This document shows positions 56,994 to 64,000 of a stretch of 64,000 bases of DNA, piece by piece. Below the pieces are notes generated by a model that worked only from the letters and a program-made list of their open reading frames with translations, searched no databases and was not told the DNA's origin. The stretch covers positions 310,001 through 374,000 of the forward strand of contig NZ_AP027729.1 in the NCBI RefSeq assembly GCF_030296575.1, given 5' to 3'. A program made the translations under genes and the position numbers. Position 1 is the stretch's first letter. Each line of letters starts with the position of its first letter. Origin of the DNA: Paraoerskovia sediminicola. Its GTDB lineage: Bacteria; Actinomycetota; Actinomycetes; Actinomycetales; Cellulomonadaceae.

Positions 56994-59012
56994 CTACGCG
57001 GGCGGCAGGGTCGCGAGCGCCTTCTCGACGGTGTCGGCGTAGATGCCGATGCCCTCCATGTTGGGGTGCGTGTTGTCGCTGTGCAGGATGCCCGGCGTCT
57101 CCCGGACCACCTTGTTCCAGTCCGCCACGACCGCGTTCGGGTACTCCGAGACGATGTCGGCCAGCTGCTTGTTAGCGTCCGGCACCCAGTAGCTGACCCC
57201 GACCGTGTTGACGAGCACGACCCTGCGGTCGGGTCCGATCAGGTCGAGGATCTTGCGCACGGCGGCCTCGGAGCCCTCGAACTGGAACCCGCCGTTCGTG
57301 CCGAAGTTGAGGACGACGACGTCGCGCACCGTACCGGCATCGATGGCCTTCTCGACGATGGGCACCGCATCGATCCACTTGCGGATCGGCTTGGCGTCCA
57401 TCTGGATCCCGTCGAACTTCGAGAGCATCGCCGGGGCCGCCCCCGAGAGCACCGAGTCGCCGAAGGCGCTGATCTGGTCGCCCGTGATCGGAGCGGAGGC
57501 CTCGTCGGCAGCCTTCTCCTCAGCCGCCTTCTCCTCGGCAGCCTTGTCCTCCGCTGCTTTGTCCTCGGCCGCCTTGTCCTCGGCGGCCTTGTCCTCCGCG
57601 TCCGCGTCGTCAGCGGCCTTGTCCTCGGCTGCCTTGTCGTCCGCATCCTGCTGCGCCGCTGCCAGCGCCGCCTGCCCCTGCTCGACGGCGAGCTGGGCGG
57701 CGGAAACTCTGGGCGCGGTCACGACGACCACCGCCGCAGCGAGCACCGCGACGACGATGAGTGCGATCACCGCGCCCGAGGACCGGACCCGGCGCGCCGT
57801 GGCGCGGAATCCGTCGCGGCGCACCGGCGTCTCGATCCACCGGTACGACGCGGCCGTGAGGCCGAACGTGATCACCACGGCCGCTGCGGTGCTCCACCAC
57901 CAGGTGGAGGTCCCGACCTGCGCCCCCGTGACCGCCTGGACGAGCAGGATGACCGGCCAGTGCCACAGGTACAGCCCGTACGAGCGCTCCCCGACCCACA
58001 CGACCGGCCGCAGCTCGAGGCCGCGCAGGAACGCACCCTTGCTCGCCGCCGGGTCGGAGCCCGTCGCGTCGGCGCAGGCGAGCACCAGGACCAGCGCCAG
58101 CACCGACCCGAGGAAGATCCCGCCGCGGTACGTGAAGGTCGCGTCGCTGCGCATGAGCAGCATCATCACGACGAGTCCGGCGAGCGCCCAGAAGGGGAGC
58201 CAGCGCCGCACACGCCCGCCGCCGAGGATCCGCGGGTTGTCGGCCCACCAGAACGCGGCGGACACGCCGAGCAGCAGACCGAACACGTGGGTTCCCGTGC
58301 CGTAGTACACCCGGGTCGGGTCGGCGCCGGGCACGTACAGCGCGGCCATCGCGGCGGCCGACACGAGGGCGCCGACGAGAGCGATCGTCGACCGCGAGCG
58401 GGCGCCGCGGGTGACCGCCAGGATCAGGACGAGCAGGACGGGCCACAGGACGTAGAACTGCTCCTCGATCGCGAGTGACCAGAACGTCTGGAAGAGCACC
58501 GGTGCGGTGTGGTCGAAGTAGCTCTGACCGGCGGCGATCTCGAGCCAGTTGCTCGAGAAGGTGAGCGCGCCCAGGACCTGCCGGCCGATGCCGACGAGCA
58601 GGTCCGGTTCGATGAGCCGTGCCGCGATCACCGCCGTGACGACGACGGTCCCCAGCGCCGGCAGGAGCCTGCGGGCCCTGCGGAGCCAGAACTTGGGCAG
58701 CGAGATCTTGCCGTCCCGGCGCAGCTCGCGCACCAGGAGGGTCGTGATGAGGAACCCGCTGACGACGAAGAAGACGTCGACGCCGAGGAACCCGCCGGGC
58801 AGCGCGTCGGGGGCCAGGTGGTAGACGAGCACGGCGAGGACCGCGAAGGCCCGCAGCCCGTCGAGACCGAGGATGCGGCGACTCGCCCCGGCCGCGCCCC
58901 GGCGCGGGATCCTGCCGGGAGCGCGCACGTCGGTCGCGGTCCCCGAGGTCGCCGGTGCGGGCGGGCCCGGAGGTGGGCTGGTCGGCGACCACGGTGCTCC
59001 GGTCGTCGTCAT
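56994..59012 (-). CDS. OafA/YrhL-type acyltransferase with C-terminal SGNH domain
   Basis: A 672-residue enzyme that probably O-acetylates a cell-surface glycan. After a Pro-rich N-terminus the acyltransferase-3 domain (about 40-420) has ILGLDGLRAFAVLAVLVYH (catalytic His), GVDVFFVVSGFLIT, FWSLAIEEQFYVLWP and YGLYLWHWPVILL across about ten membrane segments. A tail anchor near residue 440 leads to a KAAED/KAAEE repeat linker (about 480-520) and then an SGNH hydrolase domain: AFGDSVLSGAAPAML, NFGTNGGF and a late Asp-x-x-His in DNTHPN. The catalytic set of both domains is present. ATG at 59012 starts MTTTGAPW. Confidence 0.9.
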   Translation of the reverse strand: MTTTGAPWSPTSPPPGPPAPATSGTATDVRAPGRIPRRGAAGASRRILGLDGLRAFAVLAVLVYHLAPDALPGGFLGVDVFFVVSGFLITTLLVRELRRDGKISLPKFWLRRARRLLPALGTVVVTAVIAARLIEPDLLVGIGRQVLGALTFSSNWLEIAAGQSYFDHTAPVLFQTFWSLAIEEQFYVLWPVLLVLILAVTRGARSRSTIALVGALVSAAAMAALYVPGADPTRVYYGTGTHVFGLLLGVSAAFWWADNPRILGGGRVRRWLPFWALAGLVVMMLLMRSDATFTYRGGIFLGSVLALVLVLACADATGSDPAASKGAFLRGLELRPVVWVGERSYGLYLWHWPVILLVQAVTGAQVGTSTWWWSTAAAVVITFGLTAASYRWIETPVRRDGFRATARRVRSSGAVIALIVVAVLAAAVVVVTAPRVSAAQLAVEQGQAALAAAQQDADDKAAEDKAADDADAEDKAAEDKAAEDKAAEDKAAEEKAAEEKAADEASAPITGDQISAFGDSVLSGAAPAMLSKFDGIQMDAKPIRKWIDAVPIVEKAIDAGTVRDVVVLNFGTNGGFQFEGSEAAVRKILDLIGPDRRVVLVNTVGVSYWVPDANKQLADIVSEYPNAVVADWNKVVRETPGILHSDNTHPNMEGIGIYADTVEKALATLPPA
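57505..57660 (-). repeat. KAAED coding repeat in the acyltransferase linker
   Basis: In-frame near-copies of a 15-base unit encode repeated EDKAA/EEKAA pentapeptides, a likely rigid charged helix holding the SGNH domain away from the membrane. Such tandem units can change copy number. Confidence 0.75.
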
Positions 59013-59061
59013 TCGGTTCCCCAGGCTCGGCGCTGTACACCCGCGGGGTCGGTCGCCGCGG

Positions 59062-59085
59062 CGCGACGGCACGGCTGCCGTCGCG
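59062..59085. terminator. Hairpin between pcrA and the acyltransferase gene
   Basis: CGCGACGGCA and TGCCGTCGCG pair over 10 bases with loop CGGC. The 204-base gap (59013-59216) has no gene. It may end pcrA transcripts or sit in the acyltransferase leader. Confidence 0.5.
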
Positions 59086-59216
59086 AGACAGAGTAAGCCC
59101 CATCGGCGCGCGACAGGCCGTCACGGCGACGACACACCGGGGACGTCGTACGAGATCTGCACAGGTCGTCCACGACTCGGGTGCCATAGGCGGGCCTGAG
59201 CGGCCCCGGACACCCG

Positions 59217-61748
59217 TCAGAGCTTCGTGACCGGCGAGAACCGCAGCAGCAGGCGCTTCGTCCCGTCCGCACCGAAGTCGATCTTCGCGACGGTGTTCTG
59301 CCCGGAACCCTCGACCCCGACGACTCGGCCGAGGCCGTAGCTGTCGTGCGTCACCCGATCGCCGACGTCGAGGGCGGCGATCGCGCCGGCGGCGCGCGGG
59401 GTCGCGGACCCGAACGACGCGGACCCCGCGCCGGCGGTCCGCTGCCGGGCGATCTGCTCGACCTCGCGGCGGGAGTAGCCCCCGGAGGACGAGCCGCCGC
59501 CTGCTGCGGACCCCGACGAGCGGCCGCCGCCCGACCACCCGCTCCCGGGACGACGTCCGCCACCCGTGAACCCTCCCGGGCCGCGCAACGCCGACATGCT
59601 CGACTCGCGCCGGCGCCAGTCCCAGAGCTCCTCCGGGATCTCGTCGAGGAACCGGCTCGGTGGGAACTCGTTGGGGGTCCCCCACGCCGAACGGACCGCG
59701 GACCGCGAGATGTACAGGCGCTCACGCGCGCGCGTGATGCCCACGTAGGCGAGCCGCCGCTCCTCGGAGAGCTCAGATTCGTCGTGCAGGGACCGCATGT
59801 GCGGGAACGTCCCGTCCTCCATACCGGTGAGGAACACGACGGGGAACTCGAGGCCCTTCGCGGTGTGCAGGGTCATGAGCGTCACGACGCCGGGGTCGAC
59901 GGTCGGAGCTCCCTCGTGACCGTCGGCGTCCGCGTCGTCGGACGACGGGATCTGGTCGGCGTCGGCCACGAGCGACACGCGCTCCAGGAAGTCGGCGAGG
60001 TCGCCCTCGGGCTCGGCCTCCGAGAACTCCGCGGCGACCGCGTGGAGCTCGGCGAGGTTCTCGACGCGCGACCCGTCCTGCGGGTCGTCGCTGGCGCGCA
60101 GCTCGGCCAGGTACCCGGTCCGGTCGAGCACCTCCCCGAGGATCTCCGCCGGCCGCGCGCCGGACTCGGCGAGCTCGCCCAGGCCCCGCATCAGGTCGCG
60201 GAACGTCCGCAGCGGTTTGAGGGTGCGCGTGGTGAGGCCGGGGATCTCGTCGCACCGCGCGACCGCGGCGCCGAACGAGACCCGCTCCTGGTCGGCGAAC
60301 GCGGCGACCATCGCCTCGGCGCGGTCGCCGAGGCCGCGCTTGGGGGTGTTCAGCACCCGCCGGACGTTGACGTCGTCGTCCGGGTTCGCGATCGCGCGCA
60401 GGTAGGCGACCGCGTCCTTGATCTCGCGGCGCTCGTAGAAGCGCGTGCCCCCGACGACCTTGTAGGGCAGGCCGACGCGGATCAGCACCTCCTCGAGAGC
60501 CCGCGACTGGGCGTTGGTCCGGTAGAAGACGGCCACGTCCCCGGGGCGGACGGCGTCGCTGTCGCCCAGGCGATCGATCTCCTGCGCGACGAAGCGCGCC
60601 TCCTCGTGCTCGTTGTCGGCGACGTACCCGACGATCTGCGAGCCCGCGCCCGAGTCGGTCCAGAGCCGCTTCGGCCTACGGTCCGGGTTCTTCGCGATGA
60701 CGGCGTTGGCCGCGGTGAGGATCGTCTGCGTCGAGCGGTAGTTCTGCTCCAGGAGGATCGTGCGGGCGTCCGGGTAGTCCTGCTCGAACTCGAGGATGTT
60801 GCGGATCGTCGCGCCACGGAACGCGTAGATCGACTGGTCCGCGTCGCCGACGACGGTCAGCTCGCCGGGCGGGACGGGGTCGTCCGCCGTCCCGGTCAGC
60901 TCGCGCACGAGCGTGTACTGGGCGTGGTTCGTGTCCTGGTACTCGTCGACGAGGATGTGCCGGAACCGGCGACGGTAGTGCTCCGCGACCGCCGGGTGCT
61001 CCTGCAGCAGCCGGACCGTCGTCATGATGATGTCGTCGAAGTCGAGCGCGTGCGCCTGGACGAGGCGCTGCTGGTACCGGGTGTAGACGTCCCGCAGGAT
61101 CTGGTCGACGTCGCCCTGGTCGGCGTACTCCGGCGGCGTGACGAGCTCGTTCTTCAGGTCCGAGATCTTGTTCGCCAGCGCGCGCGCCGGGTACTTCTTG
61201 ACGTCGAGGTCGAGCTCGCGCGAGACGAGGGTGATGAGCCGCTGGGAGTCCGCGGCGTCGTAGATCGAGAAGCTCGACCGCAGACCGAGGGCCTTGGCCT
61301 CCTTGCGCAGGATCCGCACGCACGCCGAGTGGAACGTCGAGACCCACATGTTGCGCGCGGCGGGTCCGACGAGCGCCTGGACGCGCTCGCGCATCTCGGC
61401 TGCGGCCTTGTTGGTGAACGTGATCGCGAGGATCTCGCCGACTCTCGAGCGGCGCGTCGCCAGCAGGAACCCGATGCGGTGCGTGAGCACGCGGGTCTTG
61501 CCGGAGCCCGCGCCCGCCACGATCAGCAGCGGGCTGCCCGCGTGCTCCACGGCGGCGCGCTGCTGCGGGTTGAGACCCTCGACGAGCGCCTCGGTGTCGA
61601 GGTGGTCGAACGGTCCCCGGCGCGGCGCCTCCGGTTCGCTCGACCAGTCCGGCTCGACGGCGTCGGGCACGTGGTCGTGCTGGATCGCGGGCAGGCGCGC
61701 GAGGTCGTCCAGGCCGGGCAGCGGGAGGTTCTCGAAGAGCGATGTCAT
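59217..61748 (-). CDS. pcrA: PcrA/UvrD ATP-dependent DNA helicase
   Basis: An 843-residue superfamily-1 3'-5' helicase for repair and replication-conflict removal. Motifs: LNPQQRAAVEH (Q), VAGAGSGKT (I), ILAITFTNKAAAEM (Ia), LVDEYQDTN (II), GDADQSIYAFRGA (III), LEQNYRST (IV), TLHTAKGLEFPVVF (V) and RLAYVGITRARERLYI (VI). The C-terminal Tudor-like RNA-polymerase-binding domain (DVGDRVTHDSYGLGRVVGVE) is intact, with a Gly/Ser-rich linker before it. ATG at 61748 is used, 11 bases after TACGCT. Next to sucCD as in mycobacteria (UvrD1). Confidence 0.96.
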   Translation of the reverse strand: MTSLFENLPLPGLDDLARLPAIQHDHVPDAVEPDWSSEPEAPRRGPFDHLDTEALVEGLNPQQRAAVEHAGSPLLIVAGAGSGKTRVLTHRIGFLLATRRSRVGEILAITFTNKAAAEMRERVQALVGPAARNMWVSTFHSACVRILRKEAKALGLRSSFSIYDAADSQRLITLVSRELDLDVKKYPARALANKISDLKNELVTPPEYADQGDVDQILRDVYTRYQQRLVQAHALDFDDIIMTTVRLLQEHPAVAEHYRRRFRHILVDEYQDTNHAQYTLVRELTGTADDPVPPGELTVVGDADQSIYAFRGATIRNILEFEQDYPDARTILLEQNYRSTQTILTAANAVIAKNPDRRPKRLWTDSGAGSQIVGYVADNEHEEARFVAQEIDRLGDSDAVRPGDVAVFYRTNAQSRALEEVLIRVGLPYKVVGGTRFYERREIKDAVAYLRAIANPDDDVNVRRVLNTPKRGLGDRAEAMVAAFADQERVSFGAAVARCDEIPGLTTRTLKPLRTFRDLMRGLGELAESGARPAEILGEVLDRTGYLAELRASDDPQDGSRVENLAELHAVAAEFSEAEPEGDLADFLERVSLVADADQIPSSDDADADGHEGAPTVDPGVVTLMTLHTAKGLEFPVVFLTGMEDGTFPHMRSLHDESELSEERRLAYVGITRARERLYISRSAVRSAWGTPNEFPPSRFLDEIPEELWDWRRRESSMSALRGPGGFTGGGRRPGSGWSGGGRSSGSAAGGGSSSGGYSRREVEQIARQRTAGAGSASFGSATPRAAGAIAALDVGDRVTHDSYGLGRVVGVEGSGQNTVAKIDFGADGTKRLLLRFSPVTKL

Positions 61749-62120
61749 GACGAGGACAAGCGTAGGCGCCGCCGGGGACAGGCCGCGTACACCTCTGTCA
61801 CACCCGCGCACCTCTTGACGATCAAGCCGGACATACGTAACGTCTGGGATCGAGCGCTGCAAAAGTTGGATCGAATACCGCAAACTGTTTGCGCAACGAT
61901 GCGTGATCAGTGACGAGCAGTCCGCCCGATGGGCGGGTCGCCACGTCGGCGGGCGCAGGGCTCGAACCGACCGGAGTGTGCGTCAGCAGCAGAATCCGTA
62001 GTCGGTGGTCACGACCGGTGGGTGCTGGACCAGAGGTCACCGTCACCCGTCCCCGCCGGGCGCGCCGCCGGCGCAGACCTGCCCCGCGGGAACCGCGGGC
62101 GGGAGATCAAGGGTGATCTC
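61749..62120 (+). promoter_or_regulatory. Promoter, palindrome and long leader of the discoidin gene
   Basis: A 372-base gap with unusual AT-rich patches. TTGACG (61815-61820), 17 bases, then TAACGT (61838-61843) is the best two-part promoter seen in the window, facing the discoidin gene with a leader of about 270 bases. A 15-base palindrome CGCAAACTGTTTGCG (61879-61893) follows and could be an operator. TACGCT (61764-61759, minus) probably serves pcrA. No gene is supported here. Confidence 0.55.
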
Positions 62121-64000
62121 ATGCGAGAACCACGACCGAGCAGCACTCCCCCGACCCGGGAGGTGCTGGACCACAGCCGACACCACGGGACCGTCACGAG
62201 GCGTCTCGTCCCTGGGCTGACGGCGCTGGGCCTCCTGGCGCCGCTGACCCTGCTCGCGGCTCCGGCGCACGCGTTGGCGCCCGACGTCGCCGCCGGCACG
62301 GCGGCCACCGCGACGTCCACCAACGCCCCGTACGGGACGGCGAACCTCGTGGACGGGAACCAGGCCACGTACTGGGAGTCGACCAACGGGACGCTCCCCA
62401 GTCGGTGACCCTCGACCTCGCACGTCAGGTCGACGTCCAGGACGTCACGCTCATGCTCCCGGCCGGGTGGGGCGCACGCACCCAGACGGTCGGGATCTCG
62501 ACGAGCACGGACGGCGCGACGTTCAGCACCGTGCAGACGGCCACGGCCCGCCTGTTCGACCCTGCGACGCAGAACATCGTGCAGATCGACGTCCCCGACA
62601 CCACCGCGCGGTACGTCCGACTGGAGATCAGCGCGAACACGGGCTGGCCCGCCGCGCAGCTCTCCGAGGTCCGTGTCCACGGCGTCCCCGTCGGCGCACC
62701 CGACCCGACCGACCCGCCCGTCGATCCCACCGACCCGCCCGCCGGGGACACGGACCTCGCCGCCGGACGGCCCGCGAGCGCCTCGTCGTCCGAGTGGGTG
62801 TACACCCCCGGCAAGGCGGTCGACGGCGACCGCGGCACGTACTGGGAGTCCGCCGGCGGAGCGTGGCCCGCCGACCTCGCCGTCGACCTCGTGGAGACCT
62901 CTGCCGTCTCGTCGGTCACGGTCGCCCTCGACCCGGCGGCGATCTGGTCACCGCGCACCCAGCGCTTCGAGGTCCAGGGACGCGCCGACGGCGGGGCGTG
63001 GACGACGCTCGCACCTGCCGCGGACCATGCCTTCAGCCCCGCGACCGGCAACCAGGTCACGGTCCCCGTGTCCGCGCAGGCCGCGGCCGCGGTCGACGAC
63101 GTCCGCGTGCGCACGACCGCGAACAGCGGATCGAGCGGCGCGCAGATCGCCGAGCTGACCGTCATGGGTCACGCCGTCGACGACGGTCCGGACCCGACAC
63201 CGGACCCCACCCCCGATCCCACGCCCGACCCGACACCGGACCCCACGCCCGACCCGACGCCCGATCCCACCGACCCGCCCGTGGTCGACGGGGGCGACCT
63301 CGCCTCGGGGGCGCCCGCGACGGCGTCCTCCACCGAGCTGTCGTTCGTCGCCCGCAACGCCACCGACGGGAACCGCGGCACGTACTGGGAGGGAGCGGGC
63401 GGCCAGTACCCGTCGACCCTCGCCGTGGACCTGGGCGCACCGGCGAACCTGTCCGGGGTCACCGTGCAGCTCGACCCCTCGACCGCCTGGTCGGCACGGA
63501 CCCAGACGTTCGCCGTCGAGGCGAGCGCCACCGGGACCGGCGGCTGGACCACCGTCGCGGCGAGCAGCGCGCACCGGTTCGACCCGGCCTCCGGCAACGA
63601 GGTCACGGTCCCCGTCGCCGGCCCGGGCGCGCAGGACGCGACCCACGTGCGGCTCCGCTTCACCGCCAACACCGGGGCCGGGAACGCGCAGGTCGCCGAG
63701 CTCAAGGTGCTGGGCGACCCGGCGCCGAACCCCGACCTGGTGCCGACGGCGCTCACGTCCGACCCGGGCGCACCGGACTCGACCCAGGACGTCACGGTCA
63801 CCGCCACCGTCGAGAACGAGGGCGACGAGGCGTCGTCCGCCACCACGGCCGACCTGACGGTGGACGGGACGGTCGTCGCGTCCGCCGACGTCCCGGCGCT
63901 CGACGCCGGCGAGTCCGCCGACGTCGTCGCACAGGTCGGTCGGCTCGCCGAGGGCACCCGCACCGTGGGGGTCACGGTCGACCCGGCCGACACCGTCACC
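62121..64000 (+). CDS. Secreted multi-discoidin (F5/8 type C) protein, partial, one frameshift
   Basis: Start of a large exported protein running off the right edge. Signal peptide (about residues 26-52) ends LLAAPAHALA. Three discoidin-like galactose-binding domains follow, each marked by a short D-x-N/D-R-x-T-Y-W-E signature: VDGNQATYWES, VDGDRGTYWES and TDGNRGTYWEG. A PTPDPTPD linker (63187-63275) separates domains 2 and 3, and a CARDB-like domain begins after ELKVLGDPAP. The catalytic part, if any, lies outside; polysaccharide degradation is likely. The frame breaks at about 62398 (C4 for C5), restoring LPQSVTLDL. AAGGG precedes the ATG by 8 bases. Confidence 0.85.
63187..63275 (+). repeat. 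Pro-Thr-Pro-Asp coding repeat
   Basis: In-frame 12-base units encoding PTPD, a flexible linker type common in actinobacterial carbohydrate enzymes. Confidence 0.8.

Noticed and set aside
61930..61995. tRNA-like T-loop (GGTTCGAGCC on the minus strand) as a possible tRNA or att site
   Set aside because: The T stem has a mismatch, the acceptor arms do not pair, and no cloverleaf or CCA end can be built.
61822..62046. 74-codon minus-strand frame upstream of pcrA
   Set aside because: No ribosome site, no recognisable domain, and it crosses the promoter and palindrome.

Overview
The window is very GC-rich actinobacterial chromosome. The protein families and gene order point to Micrococcales, most likely the Cellulomonadaceae/Promicromonosporaceae group (Cellulomonas- or Cellulosimicrobium-like): a huge secreted amylopullulanase, discoidin-repeat secreted proteins, leaderless genes, and two gene blocks that match conserved mycobacterial order as I remember it (adnA–tetR–DUF3107–ferritin-like–rhlE, and pcrA–sucC–sucD–perM–purN–purH). 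No rRNA, tRNA, CRISPR array, insertion sequence or prophage was recognised. This looks like ordinary core chromosome with a few accessory pieces (arsO/arsR, an orphan VbhA-type antitoxin).

Layout: 1–7.2 kb, AdnA helicase-nuclease (cut by the left edge), TetR regulator, DUF3107, ferritin-like protein and RhlE-type DEAD-box helicase. 7.3–11.2 kb, MarC, PHP phosphoesterase, alpha/beta hydrolase and aminopeptidase P. 11.2–16.3 kb, a repeat-rich gap, YflT-type stress protein, MgtE_N/CBS protein, DUF1003 protein and Mrp ATPase. 16.3–19.8 kb, DeoR–galT–galK Leloir operon with an operator over its start. 19.9–26.3 kb, xthA and a folate/one-carbon group (folD, glyA, purU) with a DUF2637 membrane protein and a GNAT enzyme. 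26.4–37.4 kb, a ROK-regulated sugar ABC importer and the amylopullulanase. 37.5–39.7 kb, arsO/arsR and a VbhA-like antitoxin. 39.8–47.9 kb, mdh, a fused two-unit ABC exporter, icd, an aquaporin and DUF3017. 47.9–55.5 kb, ferredoxin-reductase-like flavoprotein, purH, purN, perM and sucCD. 55.6–64 kb, ClC channel, OafA-type acyltransferase, pcrA and a discoidin-domain protein cut by the right edge.

Shared regulation: glyA and purH each carry a recognisable ZTP (pfl-motif) riboswitch, tying one-carbon supply and the last purine steps to ZTP/AICAR. The TCA genes icd and sucCD share a TCTYGAYRTCRAGA palindrome. Sugar genes have their own palindromes (DeoR over gal, ROK-like over the sugar ABC genes, MalR-like over the pullulanase). 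Several genes look leaderless, with a TANNNT box about 7 bases before the start codon.

Sequence quality: 14 genes are broken by 18 single-base frameshifts. Seventeen lie in C or G runs, almost all as a run one base too short; the other lies in a CT repeat. Restoring them gives full-length, family-typical proteins, including glyA and rhlE, so I treat them as sequencing errors and give corrected gene extents.
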